The notes beneath the pieces are model-generated. The model was not told the DNA's origin. It searched no databases and saw nothing but the letters and a program-made list of their open reading frames with translations. Of a stretch of DNA of 52,199 nucleotides, positions 7,654 to 16,784 are shown one piece after another. The stretch is taken from NCBI GenBank assembly GCA_937924495.1, contig CALDSS010000136.1, positions 1 through 52,199 on the forward strand, given 5' to 3'. The DNA is from an uncultured Saprospiraceae bacterium. Its GTDB lineage: Bacteria; Bacteroidota; Bacteroidia; Chitinophagales; Saprospiraceae. The position numbers were made by a program, and so were the translations under genes. Position 1 is the stretch's first letter. Each line of letters begins with the position of its first letter.

Positions 7654-10128
7654 ATGGCAGCTGCAAAGAAAAAGAAGGGACAGCTAAGATTAAGATTGGG
7701 AATCAATGATGAGCGAGTGCCCAAATTATTTGGCATCGTCTGGATATTTGTAGCATTCTATCTCTTTATTGCATTTTTTTCCTACCTCTTCACTTGGCAC
7801 ATTGATCAAGATAGAGTACTTAGATTTTCAGGCAAACTTTTATTTCAGGATTTGGACATGGCCAATTGGCTCGGACGTTTAGGAGCCATTGTTTCCAATA
7901 TGTTCTTCTATTGGGGCTTTGGAGTGCCTTCATTTATTTTCGTATTCGTATTATCTATTCTTGGTTTTGATAAAGTTCAAAGAAAACCGCTCTCAACGAG
8001 ATATAGCTTTTTGGGAACTTGGTTTTTCATCTTACTTTTTTCTTCTATCTTTTTAGGTTTCGTAACCCCTAATTCAGAGTTTCCTTGGGGAGGAGCTTTT
8101 GGTGATTCCGTCAGTGGTTGGCTACAAAGTTTCCTTGGAGTGATTGGTTTGATGTTCCTTTTTATTTTTGTTTTAGCAGGAATTATCATTTGGAACATCA
8201 ATCCGAATTTCAATGACCTCACCCCTCAAAAAGCATGGGCAGATACCAAATATTGGTTTGAAAATCTCCTTTACAAAAAATATAGAAGAAAACCTGCACC
8301 TGCCATAAAACCAGCCGCCGCAGCCGCAACAGCCGTTGCAGGAGCGACCGCAGTAGCTGCTGGAGCTGCAAATACTTTACGCCCAGGAAGTGCCAAATTG
8401 GAAGGAGACTTGCCAGAGGCTACTCCTGAGAAAAAAGAAGGCCAACGATCTTTTGAATTGGGCGGTGATAGAAAACCTGGAGAAAAAGCAGAAGCTCTAA
8501 AAGCAGGAGAAGCCGCATTGGAGATCAAAGAAACTTCTCCTGATGATCCTGACAATGCTACCTTGCCAACATCGGCTCCAAGCATTCAACAAGAAAATGA
8601 AAATCACTCCGAGCCTTACGACCCGACCTTGGAGTTAAGTTCTTACGAAAACCCAGTTTTGTCACTTTTAGAAAATTATGAAGGACAAAAAGTAGAAATT
8701 GACAGAGCGGAGTTAGAGCAAAACAAAGATCAAATCATTGAGACGCTTCTCAATTATAAAATAGAAATCACAAAGATTAGGGCGACCATTGGGCCAACCG
8801 TTACACTTTACGAAATCGTACCTGCTGCTGGTGTTCGTATTTCCAGAATTAAGAACTTAGAGGATGATATTGCCCTGAGTCTTTCCGCATTGGGTATTCG
8901 TATCATCGCTCCTATTCCGGGTCGTGGAACTATCGGTATTGAGGTTCCAAACAAAAATCCTCAAATCGTTTCGCTACGAGAAGTATTAGAATCAGAAAAG
9001 TTCCGAAGAGCAAAAATGGACTTGCCTATTGCGCTTGGAAAAACAATTGCAAACGAAGTCTTTGTAGCAGATTTGGCAAAGATGCCTCACCTGCTGATTG
9101 CCGGTGCTACGGGTCAAGGTAAATCGGTTGGTATCAATACGGTATTGATGTCCTTGCTTTACAAAAAGCACCCATCTCAGGTAAAACTGGTTTTGGTTGA
9201 CCCGAAAAAGGTAGAGCTTTTCCCGTATGCAAAATTAGAAAGTCACTTCCTGACCTTCTTACCTGGAGCAGATGAGCCAATTACTACTGAAACGAATAAA
9301 GTAGTTTATACGCTCAACGCCTTGACTATCGAAATGGAGCAGCGTTACGATTTGCTCAAAGCAGCGCAAGCAAGAAATATCAAAGAATACAACGAAAAAT
9401 TCGTTGCGCGTAAATTGAATCCGAATAATGGTCATCGCTTCTTACCATTCATCGTTTTGGTGATTGATGAGTTTGCAGATTTGATTATGACTGCTGGTAA
9501 AGAAATTGAATTGCCGATTGGTCGTTTGGCGCAATTGTCTCGTGCGGTAGGAATTCACTTGATTATCGCCACGCAACGTCCTTCTGTAAATATTATCACA
9601 GGGGTTATCAAAGCCAACTTCCCAGCGCGTATCGCCTATAAAGTAAGTGCAAAAGTAGATTCAAGAACCATTCTTGATGCAGGTGGTGCCGACCAATTGA
9701 TTGGACGAGGAGATATGCTACTTTCTGTAGGTGGAAACATTGTTCGACTACAATGTGCCTTTGTGGATACGCCAGAAGTAGAAAGAGTCCTCAACTTTAT
9801 CTCTGAGCAACGTGGATTCCCTGAGCCATATTTGTTGCCTGAGTATTTTGGTGATGATGCAGAAATTGGCAACACCAAACTATCATTAGCAGATTTGGAT
9901 GACAATTGGGAAGCTGCTGCCAGACTCATTGTTCAAAGTCAGCATGGTAGTACCTCTATGATACAACGAAGAATGAAATTAGGCTATAATAGAGCCGGAA
10001 GAATAATGGATCAACTCGAAGCACTGGGCATCGTCGGCCCTGCAAATGGAAGTAAGCCTCGTGAAGTTTTAGTTTACGACGAGATCGAATTGGAACGGTA
10101 TTTGGAAGATGTGAAGAATAGGAAATAG
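7654..10128 (+). CDS. ftsK: DNA translocase FtsK
   Basis: An 824-residue FtsK/SpoIIIE-type translocase. The N-terminal part has four to five membrane helices (about residues 27-47, 75-105, 118-138, 156-182). An Ala/Glu-rich linker covers about 200-330. The RecA-like motor has Walker A GATGQGKSVG (about residue 484) and Walker B LVIDEFADLI (about 600), with the 'ATQRPSVNIITG' sensor. The C-terminal winged-helix gamma domain (about 755-824; STSMIQRRMKLGYNRAGRIMDQLEALGIVG) reads KOPS-like sequences in known homologues and activates XerCD. The enzyme pumps DNA at the septum to resolve chromosome ends at division. It is monocistronic, preceded by a perfect inverted repeat and followed by a strong terminator. 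Confidence 0.97.
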   Translation: MAAAKKKKGQLRLRLGINDERVPKLFGIVWIFVAFYLFIAFFSYLFTWHIDQDRVLRFSGKLLFQDLDMANWLGRLGAIVSNMFFYWGFGVPSFIFVFVLSILGFDKVQRKPLSTRYSFLGTWFFILLFSSIFLGFVTPNSEFPWGGAFGDSVSGWLQSFLGVIGLMFLFIFVLAGIIIWNINPNFNDLTPQKAWADTKYWFENLLYKKYRRKPAPAIKPAAAAATAVAGATAVAAGAANTLRPGSAKLEGDLPEATPEKKEGQRSFELGGDRKPGEKAEALKAGEAALEIKETSPDDPDNATLPTSAPSIQQENENHSEPYDPTLELSSYENPVLSLLENYEGQKVEIDRAELEQNKDQIIETLLNYKIEITKIRATIGPTVTLYEIVPAAGVRISRIKNLEDDIALSLSALGIRIIAPIPGRGTIGIEVPNKNPQIVSLREVLESEKFRRAKMDLPIALGKTIANEVFVADLAKMPHLLIAGATGQGKSVGINTVLMSLLYKKHPSQVKLVLVDPKKVELFPYAKLESHFLTFLPGADEPITTETNKVVYTLNALTIEMEQRYDLLKAAQARNIKEYNEKFVARKLNPNNGHRFLPFIVLVIDEFADLIMTAGKEIELPIGRLAQLSRAVGIHLIIATQRPSVNIITGVIKANFPARIAYKVSAKVDSRTILDAGGADQLIGRGDMLLSVGGNIVRLQCAFVDTPEVERVLNFISEQRGFPEPYLLPEYFGDDAEIGNTKLSLADLDDNWEAAARLIVQSQHGSTSMIQRRMKLGYNRAGRIMDQLEALGIVGPANGSKPREVLVYDEIELERYLEDVKNRK

Positions 10129-10177
10129 GAGGCAAAAATTCCTTGTGCAATGTGTAAGATTCATAAGGAATAACTTG

Positions 10178-10210
10178 ACCCGCAAAGCTTTACGCTTTGT
10201 GGGTTTTTTT
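10178..10210 (+). terminator. ftsK terminator
   Basis: An 11-bp stem (acccgcaaagc / gctttgtgggt, one G-T pair) with a 5-nt loop is followed by seven T, 50 bases after the ftsK stop. Confidence 0.88.
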
Positions 10211-10596
10211 ATATCAAAAAAATAATGATTTATTATTTTTTATAATAAAATCGAAATCTTTAATGCGTAAGTCGCTGATAAGTGTTGACAAAATTCAATT
10301 GTTTCAAATTTACAAACATTTCTTTTGCTAATCTCAAACAATCTATTAACTTGTGAATGATTTTAAAAATTTAGGTGAAATCGGGGTAATGGATTAAAAA
10401 ACATTTTGCCCTTCTATAAAACAGGGCTTGAGACTTTTGAAATTTTAGTTTTTCCGGAAAATAAATATTTGAGCTAATCCTCCAAAAAAATCAGCCCCTT
10501 ATCCGCTGAGCGGATGACCAAAACAAAGTGGATTTGAGATCATACACCACTGATTTATCTAAAGCTATTTTTTTAACTAACACTATTTTTTTCATT
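10211..10596. other. Intergenic stretch without a gene
   Basis: No convincing ORF lies on either strand. Two small inverted repeats are visible: a 5-bp stem gccct/agggc (about 10409-10429) and atccgc-tga-gcggat (10501-10515). They may mark an operator or weak hairpins upstream of the interrupted lipoprotein gene, but nothing else supports a role. Confidence 0.4.
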
Positions 10597-11224
10597 ATGA
10601 AAAATTTTCTAAAAACCGATTATTTTCAAACATTAAATTCACTTTTAAGGGGGGGGGAGTAAAGCCTCACTTCTAAAAATTTCGTTTTCTCTTCTTTTTA
10701 TTACTGCTGCTTTTTCTTGTGGGAAGGAGCAGATGCTGGAAATAAATAAATCTGCTCCTAAAAGCACTATTATTTCCGAAAGAACAAATGATGATTGTTC
10801 TTGTACTTTAACCCCTTTTTCAGCTACTGATATTAATCCTTTTCAAAGCTGGCAGGTAGGTATTTTTGACCCATCTAACCCATTACAATTGGATAAACTA
10901 GGGGGTGGAATAGGTATTGGAGCACCTGTTGGAGATGTTACTTCTGCTGTTTTTGTTCCTGGAGATGATCGTTTTATCTTCATCACTCTAATTCCAGATT
11001 TAGACACTAATCCAATAATTACGATAGTAGTTACTTGTACAGGAGTTAATGCCGATGGTAGCACGAGATATTTTCCACCTCAATATTTTACTTTTGAGTG
11101 GGAAAATGGAGTGCCACAAGATTCAAATGGGCTTTTTAGAAATTCTAGAGCTTTCGCCATAGATATTCCAAAAGATTGCGATGTAAGGGAGGATGTTCCT
11201 GATTGCCATCCTAATTGTCCATAA
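10597..11224 (+). pseudogene. Lipoprotein gene out of frame at a G9 tract (probable phase-variable gene)
   Basis: The ATG at 10597 opens a frame (MKNFLKTDYFQTLNSLLRGG) that stops at a TAA just after nine G (10649-10657). With eight or eleven G the same frame runs on through 'SKASLLKISFSLLFITAAFSC', a lipoprotein signal, into the 163-residue track ORF (10733-11224) and its stop. No ATG lies between the G tract and 10733, and starting at 10733 would remove the signal. So the assembled sequence is an OFF state, or a one-base error. The mature part is Asp/Pro/Cys-rich (DCSCTL at the start, CDVREDVPDCHPNCP at the end), looks like a small beta-sandwich, and matches no family I know. Confidence 0.75.
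10649..10657 (+). repeat. Homopolymer G9 tract inside a coding sequence
   Basis: Nine consecutive G in AT-rich DNA, 52 bases after the ATG of the interrupted lipoprotein gene. The length decides the reading frame: nine gives a stop two codons later, eight or eleven restore the frame into the lipoprotein signal. Confidence 0.85.
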
Positions 11225-11247
11225 ACTGGATATATAATATGAATTTT

Positions 11248-11288
11248 GATTTGTGCAAAAAAGTAAGACTTACTTTTTTGCACAAATC
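11248..11288. terminator. Perfect 20-bp inverted repeat, possible bidirectional terminator
   Basis: The arms 11248-11267 and 11269-11288 are exact reverse complements around one central A (gatttgtgcaaaaaagtaag). The inner part reads A6-GTAAG...CTTAC-T6, the shape of a weak bidirectional terminator. It begins 23 bases after the lipoprotein stop and ends 22 bases before the next ATG, so it could also affect the leader of that gene. Confidence 0.55.
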
Positions 11289-11310
11289 TTTCAGATAAAT
11301 TTGTAGTCAC

Positions 11311-13617
11311 ATGAAATTTTTAGGAGTCTTTATTCTTTTTTTTCAAATCATTCAAATATTTGGACAAAATTCATTTATAAAAACAATTGACTATGAATTT
11401 GAAGTACCTAACTATAGTTTTGAAGGCGACATGAATAATGAGGTTACTTTCTTAGACATGATAGGCTTTAGCGGACCAAATGAACATTTTAAAATAGTAA
11501 ATTTATCTACTCAAGGCGAAGTTATTTCAGGATATTCTATAAAAATTGATTCAGTTAATTTAACATTTGGATATAAATTTTTTGATAGAAAAGGAGATAT
11601 AAATCTGGTTTCATTTGGTCCTTTTTCTAATGACCAAAATTTAACACCAGGTATTTTTTGCTTTGATCTAAATTTAAATACTTATTGGTCTAAAAAAATT
11701 GCTTTCATTGATTTCGGCTCTCCTCTTCCAAGCATGATAGCTAAAAAAAGCAAAATGGTTCTTTCACAAATATTTACTAAAGATACACACTTAAACGGTC
11801 TTAAGAGTGGAGTAGCTGCCTTTGATCTTTACACTGGTAACTCTATTTGGTCATATAGTTTTTTGGAGGCAACAAGTAAAGAAATTGGCTTTGCTATAGA
11901 AGAAATAGCAGAATATCCAGATGGTAAAATTGCATTAACTTTTTTCACTGTAGATGAAAATTTAAATGGCAGGCAGGGTTTAGCAATAATGTCCAACTCT
12001 GGTGAAATTTTGAATAATATAGTTATTGATAAGAATCACGATAGCATACAGTTTTTACTTGAGCAAAACATTGGAATAGATGACAATAGTAATTCCTATA
12101 TATTAGGAGTAAATAGGACCCTTCTTGTGAATAATCAATATGATAGAAAACCCTTCATCGCCAAATTCAACTCCAACCTTGATCTCGTCTGGGCAAAAAG
12201 ACTATTCGCTGAAAATTTCCCTTATGAAGGTTTAAAACATAGAGTTTTCCCCAATGGAGATGTAATTTTCGTTTACAATACAGACGGAGATTTACCCGTC
12301 ATTGTAGGTAAATTAGATACAAATGGCAATTTACTTTGGCATCGGGGTTATTCGTTTTATAATCCAGAGATTCAGATTGGCTCGGATGGTTCCATTTATT
12401 TTTTAAGTCCTCGCAGGTATTTCCCAGATGGCACTTCTGAAGAAGCCACACTTTTTGCAAAAGCTGATCCAAATGGAGATATTGAAAGCTGCCCTCAGTT
12501 TGATGCTTGTCTCACACTTTTCGATATAGATATTCCTTACACACGTTGGGACTGGATTCGTGAGCCAGCAGATACTTTCGGTAGTTATACAGCAACCATT
12601 ACTCCTTTTACCACTTCTACAGAAGATTATTGTGGTACACCTGCGCCTCCTAATCCATACTTTACGTTACCAGACACTATTTGTCGAGGTACAATTTTGC
12701 GCCCTGATAGTCTCTACAATTTCCTCGCGCATGCTGTAGAATGGACAATAACGGGTCAAAACACCAACATAGCAATCAATGATGCCGCTTGGCAATATAA
12801 TTTCACTGAGCCGGGCACTTATCAAATTGAGCAAGAAATATGGTTACTGGGTTGCTCTGAGTTTTTTACTAGAAATTTAACTGTGTTGCCTGATAGTTTA
12901 GGCAATTTATTAGGTGAAGATCAATTGATTTGCGAGGGTGACACTTTAGTGCTTTCTCCATCTGCTACTCGTCCGCTTAAAAGTTTTGAATGGCAAGATG
13001 GTAGTACTGCTTCCAGCATTTCTGTTTCCAATTCAGGGGTATATTCAGTAGAGGTATCTGATGGTTTTTGCACAGCAAACGATCAAATTTCGCTAACTGC
13101 TTTCGAAGAAAAGTACCCTGAACAAATAATTGAATTACCAAACGACTCAAGTATTTGTCAGGATTTTTTACCAATTATTCTTCAGCCAATCAGCAGCTAT
13201 ACAGATAGTTTCTTTCTAAATAGCTCAAACGAACCTCGGTCTACTTTTGAGCTCAACTCGGCAGGTAATTATACAATTTCTGCAAAAATTGAAAATTGTC
13301 GAGTTGAAGAAAATTTTGAATTGAAGATCACTCCTTGTGAGGTAGATGTTTACATCCCAAATTCCTTTAGTCCAAACAATGATGGAATCAATGATTTTGC
13401 AGAACCCCTTGGAAAAGACTTTTCTGGTCTAAGTTTAGAAATCTATAATCGTTGGGGAGGAAAATTATTTGAAACCAATAATGCTCCTTTTGCATGGGAT
13501 GGAATGTTCGACAACGAAAAAGCAAGTGAAGGTGTTTATGTTTTGATTTTCAAATACCAAAACCAACGAAATGGAAAAGAAGAAACAATTTCAGGAGATG
13601 TACTTTTGGTTCGCTAA
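11311..13617 (+). CDS. T9SS cargo protein with gliding-motility-type (type B) C-terminal domain
   Basis: A 768-residue secreted protein. A signal peptide (MKFLGVFILFFQIIQIFGQ) is followed by about 400 residues of repeated beta-strand 'blade' sequence (PDGKIALTFF, FNSNLDLVWAKRL, DTNGNLLWHRG, GSDGSIYFLSP), which reads like a propeller of the SBBP/delta-60 kind. Ig/PKD-like segments follow (about 450-640; 'SFEWQDGSTASSISVSNSGVYSVEVSDG'). The last 90 residues form the CHU_C/type B sorting domain: 'VYIPNSFSPNNDGINDF', 'LEIYNRWGGKLFE', 'WDGMFDNEKASEGVYVLIFKY'. Such proteins cross the outer membrane through the type IX system and may be adhesins. The ligand is unknown. Confidence 0.9.
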   Translation: MKFLGVFILFFQIIQIFGQNSFIKTIDYEFEVPNYSFEGDMNNEVTFLDMIGFSGPNEHFKIVNLSTQGEVISGYSIKIDSVNLTFGYKFFDRKGDINLVSFGPFSNDQNLTPGIFCFDLNLNTYWSKKIAFIDFGSPLPSMIAKKSKMVLSQIFTKDTHLNGLKSGVAAFDLYTGNSIWSYSFLEATSKEIGFAIEEIAEYPDGKIALTFFTVDENLNGRQGLAIMSNSGEILNNIVIDKNHDSIQFLLEQNIGIDDNSNSYILGVNRTLLVNNQYDRKPFIAKFNSNLDLVWAKRLFAENFPYEGLKHRVFPNGDVIFVYNTDGDLPVIVGKLDTNGNLLWHRGYSFYNPEIQIGSDGSIYFLSPRRYFPDGTSEEATLFAKADPNGDIESCPQFDACLTLFDIDIPYTRWDWIREPADTFGSYTATITPFTTSTEDYCGTPAPPNPYFTLPDTICRGTILRPDSLYNFLAHAVEWTITGQNTNIAINDAAWQYNFTEPGTYQIEQEIWLLGCSEFFTRNLTVLPDSLGNLLGEDQLICEGDTLVLSPSATRPLKSFEWQDGSTASSISVSNSGVYSVEVSDGFCTANDQISLTAFEEKYPEQIIELPNDSSICQDFLPIILQPISSYTDSFFLNSSNEPRSTFELNSAGNYTISAKIENCRVEENFELKITPCEVDVYIPNSFSPNNDGINDFAEPLGKDFSGLSLEIYNRWGGKLFETNNAPFAWDGMFDNEKASEGVYVLIFKYQNQRNGKEETISGDVLLVR

Positions 13618-13679
13618 TATTTTCATACCTGATAAATAGTGATTTAACGTCGATTTTCTACCATTGCTCACCTTATTAC

Positions 13680-13710
13680 TTGTTTCCACAACTATCAATC
13701 GTTAGTTTTG
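13680..13710 (+). promoter_or_regulatory. Promoter of the fused E1 dehydrogenase gene
   Basis: TTG (13680-13682), 20 bases, then TAGTTTTG (13703-13710) match the Bacteroidota sigma-ABfr pattern. The predicted start is near 13717, giving a leader of about 70 bases before the ATG at 13786. Confidence 0.55.
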
Positions 13711-13785
13711 CATGAGAAGGTGTTTGAATTTATTTTTTAGAAAATAACAACTTCTAAGCTCTCCGGCTCTAATCAAAATTACACA

Positions 13786-15873
13786 ATGGCACACGAAGTG
13801 GTAAAAAGAAAAGGTTCTTCAAAAAAGGGAGGTTCTAAAGTTTCAAAAGAGGTTTTAAAGAAAGGGTTCTCCTTGCTTTGTACCGCCAAAGCAATGACGG
13901 AGCTATTTGAGGAGAACTTCAAAATGGTTTCTAAATATGTTCACGCCACTTCTCGCGGACACGAAGCTATCCAAATTGCCACTGGCCTTCAATTAAAGCC
14001 ACAGGACTATGCTTTTCCATATTATCGAGATGATGCGATGTTGTTGTCGATTGGTATGCGACCTTTTGATTTGATGATGCAATTGTTGGCAAAAAGAGAT
14101 GATCCATTTTCAGGCGGACGGACTTATTATTCACATCCAAGTTTGAGAGACGAGGACAAGCCCAAGATTCCTCATAATTCATCAGCGACAGGTATGCAGG
14201 CCATTCCTGCTACGGGTGTCGCCTTAGGATTTTGGTATAAAGAGCAATTGGGCATTGATGATAGAGATTTGCCAATTTCAGTTTGTTCATTGGGTGATGC
14301 GTCGGTTACAGAAGGAGAAGTTGCCGAGGCCTTTCAAATGGCTGCGCTGAAACAGTTGCCAATTTTATATTTAGTGCAAGACAATGGATGGGACATTTCA
14401 GCTAATGCAGAAGAAACACGCGCGCAAGATGCTTCTGAATACATTCAGGGCTTTAAAGGAATCGAATGCTTGAGCATCGACGGTGCCAATTTTACTGAAT
14501 CTTATTTGGCTGTTGAAAAAGCCATTCAATATATTCGTACAGAAAGAAAACCTTTTTTAATACACGCAAAAGTGCCACTGCTTAATCACCACACTTCTGG
14601 TGTGAGAATGGAGTGGTACCGCGACGACTTGGAGGAGGCGCGAAGTCGCGATCCATATCCGGTTATACGGAAACAAATGAAAGCAGCAGGCTTCACTGCT
14701 CAAGCCATCAAGGCCATTGAGGCGGAAGCGAAAGCAACTGTGCTTAGTGATTTTGAAGCTGCACAAAACACCGAAGACCCGAGACCGGAAGATTTATTTA
14801 CGCATGACTTTGCGCCAACTCCAATTACCGAAGAGCAAGGCGAACGTGCTCCTAAAGGCGCTGATAAAGTGGTCATGGTTGACTGTGCTTTATTGGCTGT
14901 GGAAGAATTGATGAGAGAACACAAAGAGTGCCTACTTTATGGACAGGATGTCGGAGGAAGGCTCGGTGGAGTTTTTCGTGAAGCAGCAACCTTAGCTCAA
15001 AAGTTCGGAGACGATCGCGTTTTCAATACGCCAATTCAAGAAGCATTTATTGTTGGTTCTACTGTCGGAATGTCTGCTGTTGGTTTGAAACCAATTGTGG
15101 AGGTTCAATTTGCCGATTACATTTGGCCAGGACTCAATCAATTGTTTACAGAAGTGAGTCGCTCGTGTTATCTTTCTAATGGGAAATGGCCAGTGAGTAT
15201 GATTTTGCGGGTGCCAATTGGCGCTTATGGAAGTGGTGGTCCTTATCATTCTTCAAGTGTAGAATCAGTCGTTACCAATATCCGAGGTATAAAAATCGCT
15301 TTCCCAAGCAATGGCGCGGATCTCAAGGGACTAATGAAGGCAGCTTATCATGATCCTAATCCAGTCGTAATTTTCGAACATAAAGGATTGTATTGGTCAA
15401 AAGTGCCTGGGACAGACATGGCCAAAACTGTCGAGCCATCTGAGGATTATATTTTACCTTTCGGAAAAGCGAATGTCGTTCAATCTGTTTCTGAAAACGA
15501 AGAAAATGCAATGACTGTGATTACTTATGGAATGGGCGTTCATTGGGCATTGAATGCTTCAAAAGATTTCAAAAATCAGGTAGAAATTATTGATTTGAGA
15601 ACTTTACATCCGCTGGATGAAGAAGCCATTTTCAACTCCGTTAGAAAAACAAATAAATGCCTCGTCGTTACAGAGGAACCTTCCAATAATTCCTTCGCTC
15701 GCAGCCTGAGTGGATTGATTCAGGAACAATGTTTTACTTCGCTTGATGCACCAGTCATGACGCTTGGTTCTGAAAATATGCCAGCCATTCCATTGAATAG
15801 TACATTGGAGCAAACCATGATTCCTTCTGCCGAGAAAGTGAAAGTTAAAATGGAGTTTTTATTGGCGTACTAA
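13786..15873 (+). CDS. 2-oxoacid dehydrogenase E1, alpha and beta subunits fused
   Basis: A 695-residue thiamine-diphosphate enzyme. The first half (about 1-330) is the E1 alpha chain: 'TSRGHEAIQIATGLQL', 'YYRDDAMLLSIGM', the ThDP/Mg motif GDASVTEGE with its closing Asn (VQDNGWDIS), and 'IHAKVPLLNHHTSG'. The second half (about 365-695) is the E1 beta chain: 'LLYGQDVGGRLGGVF', 'FNTPIQEAFIVGSTVGMSAVGLKPIVEVQFADY', 'GSGGPYHSSSVE' and a transketolase C-terminal domain. It decarboxylates a 2-oxoacid and passes the acyl group to lipoyl-E2. The layout fits the Bacteroidota branched-chain/pyruvate-type fused E1, but substrate choice is uncertain, and no E2 or E3 gene is adjacent. It has its own promoter. 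Confidence 0.9.
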   Translation: MAHEVVKRKGSSKKGGSKVSKEVLKKGFSLLCTAKAMTELFEENFKMVSKYVHATSRGHEAIQIATGLQLKPQDYAFPYYRDDAMLLSIGMRPFDLMMQLLAKRDDPFSGGRTYYSHPSLRDEDKPKIPHNSSATGMQAIPATGVALGFWYKEQLGIDDRDLPISVCSLGDASVTEGEVAEAFQMAALKQLPILYLVQDNGWDISANAEETRAQDASEYIQGFKGIECLSIDGANFTESYLAVEKAIQYIRTERKPFLIHAKVPLLNHHTSGVRMEWYRDDLEEARSRDPYPVIRKQMKAAGFTAQAIKAIEAEAKATVLSDFEAAQNTEDPRPEDLFTHDFAPTPITEEQGERAPKGADKVVMVDCALLAVEELMREHKECLLYGQDVGGRLGGVFREAATLAQKFGDDRVFNTPIQEAFIVGSTVGMSAVGLKPIVEVQFADYIWPGLNQLFTEVSRSCYLSNGKWPVSMILRVPIGAYGSGGPYHSSSVESVVTNIRGIKIAFPSNGADLKGLMKAAYHDPNPVVIFEHKGLYWSKVPGTDMAKTVEPSEDYILPFGKANVVQSVSENEENAMTVITYGMGVHWALNASKDFKNQVEIIDLRTLHPLDEEAIFNSVRKTNKCLVVTEEPSNNSFARSLSGLIQEQCFTSLDAPVMTLGSENMPAIPLNSTLEQTMIPSAEKVKVKMEFLLAY

Positions 15874-16031
15874 TTCGATTCCCGCAACATTCTGTCTTCG
15901 CAAGAAAATACTTTTTTGAATCAAGGAAAAGATGAATTTTTTAAATAAGAAAAAATTGGTCAAAAACAATTTTCGAATTACTTCTTAATTTTTTTCGTGA
16001 ACTACTTAAGTGCTTGGACAAAATTCAGTTT

Positions 16032-16640
16032 CTAAAACTCATCTGAAGAAGGCTCACCTTCATCATCCTCCAAATCATAAATATTAGGCTCAGAGTCGTT
16101 GCGCTGAATAGAGCTATCCTCCATCTGATCAATAAAATCAAGAGATTGATTCCAGAAATCTTCAAAGGTAGGTTGGACCCTTGCCCAGATCTGTTTTGCT
16201 TGTCCGGGGTATTGTTCTAAAATCTTATAGGTTGCAGATTCAGTTTTTGTCTTATCCGTAATCAGATGAGACATATCTGCAAACCACAACATTATACTGT
16301 AAAATAAAACAAATATTGCAGCCATCAATACGCCTCCAAAAAATTTATTGATGATGTTGATTCGAGCAGTTTGGAGGATACCTTCGAGACCTTTTGCCAA
16401 AAGTTGAATCGCCACAATGGTCAAGCCAAGGCAAGTAATAAAACCCAACAAATACATCAGCGGAGATGAGGTTTTGAAAAGTTGTGTCAACAGATCGGTA
16501 GCCGCAGGTGCAAATTTCACTGCCACAATAAATCCAAAAAACGAAGCGAATAAATACATCACCGTTTTGATAATCCCACGTGAAAACCCGGACCAAAAGC
16601 CCCCCAAAACGGTAAGAAAAAATATAGCGTCAATTATCAT
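16032..16640 (-). CDS. CvpA family inner-membrane protein
   Basis: The chosen start (MIIDAIFFLTVLGGFWSGFSRG) begins directly at the first membrane helix, as is usual for CvpA proteins; the track start adds 20 unlikely residues. Four membrane segments are visible (about 3-20, 27-48, 60-82, 95-118), with the family pattern 'GFWSGFSRGIIKTVMYLFASFFGFIVAVKFAP' and 'NKFFGGVLMAAIFVLFYSIML'. A soluble acidic tail (QRNDSEPNIYDLEDDEGEPSSDEF) ends the protein. CvpA is needed for colicin V production in E. coli and for envelope integrity elsewhere; its biochemical role is unresolved. It is divergent from the PqqB-like gene. Confidence 0.85.
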   Translation of the reverse strand: MIIDAIFFLTVLGGFWSGFSRGIIKTVMYLFASFFGFIVAVKFAPAATDLLTQLFKTSSPLMYLLGFITCLGLTIVAIQLLAKGLEGILQTARINIINKFFGGVLMAAIFVLFYSIMLWFADMSHLITDKTKTESATYKILEQYPGQAKQIWARVQPTFEDFWNQSLDFIDQMEDSSIQRNDSEPNIYDLEDDEGEPSSDEF

Positions 16641-16784
16641 CTGTGTAGTTCTGATTTTCTCTATGAAGTTGTTTAAACTTAGCTGAAAGATTAAAATCAC
16701 TTCTGTCCCAAAATTAAAAGCATTCTATGATTATCTCTTTTGTTTTCGACCACTAAAGCTATTTTAGCGGTAAAATCAATTCAA

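Noticed and set aside
10501-10515. Operator palindrome atccgc-tga-gcggat
   Set aside because: Short, isolated, no second copy and no adjacent promoter that I can place.
10733-11224. Intact short gene starting at ATG 10733
   Set aside because: The upstream in-frame sequence encodes a lipoprotein signal that this start would discard; the interrupted-gene reading explains more.
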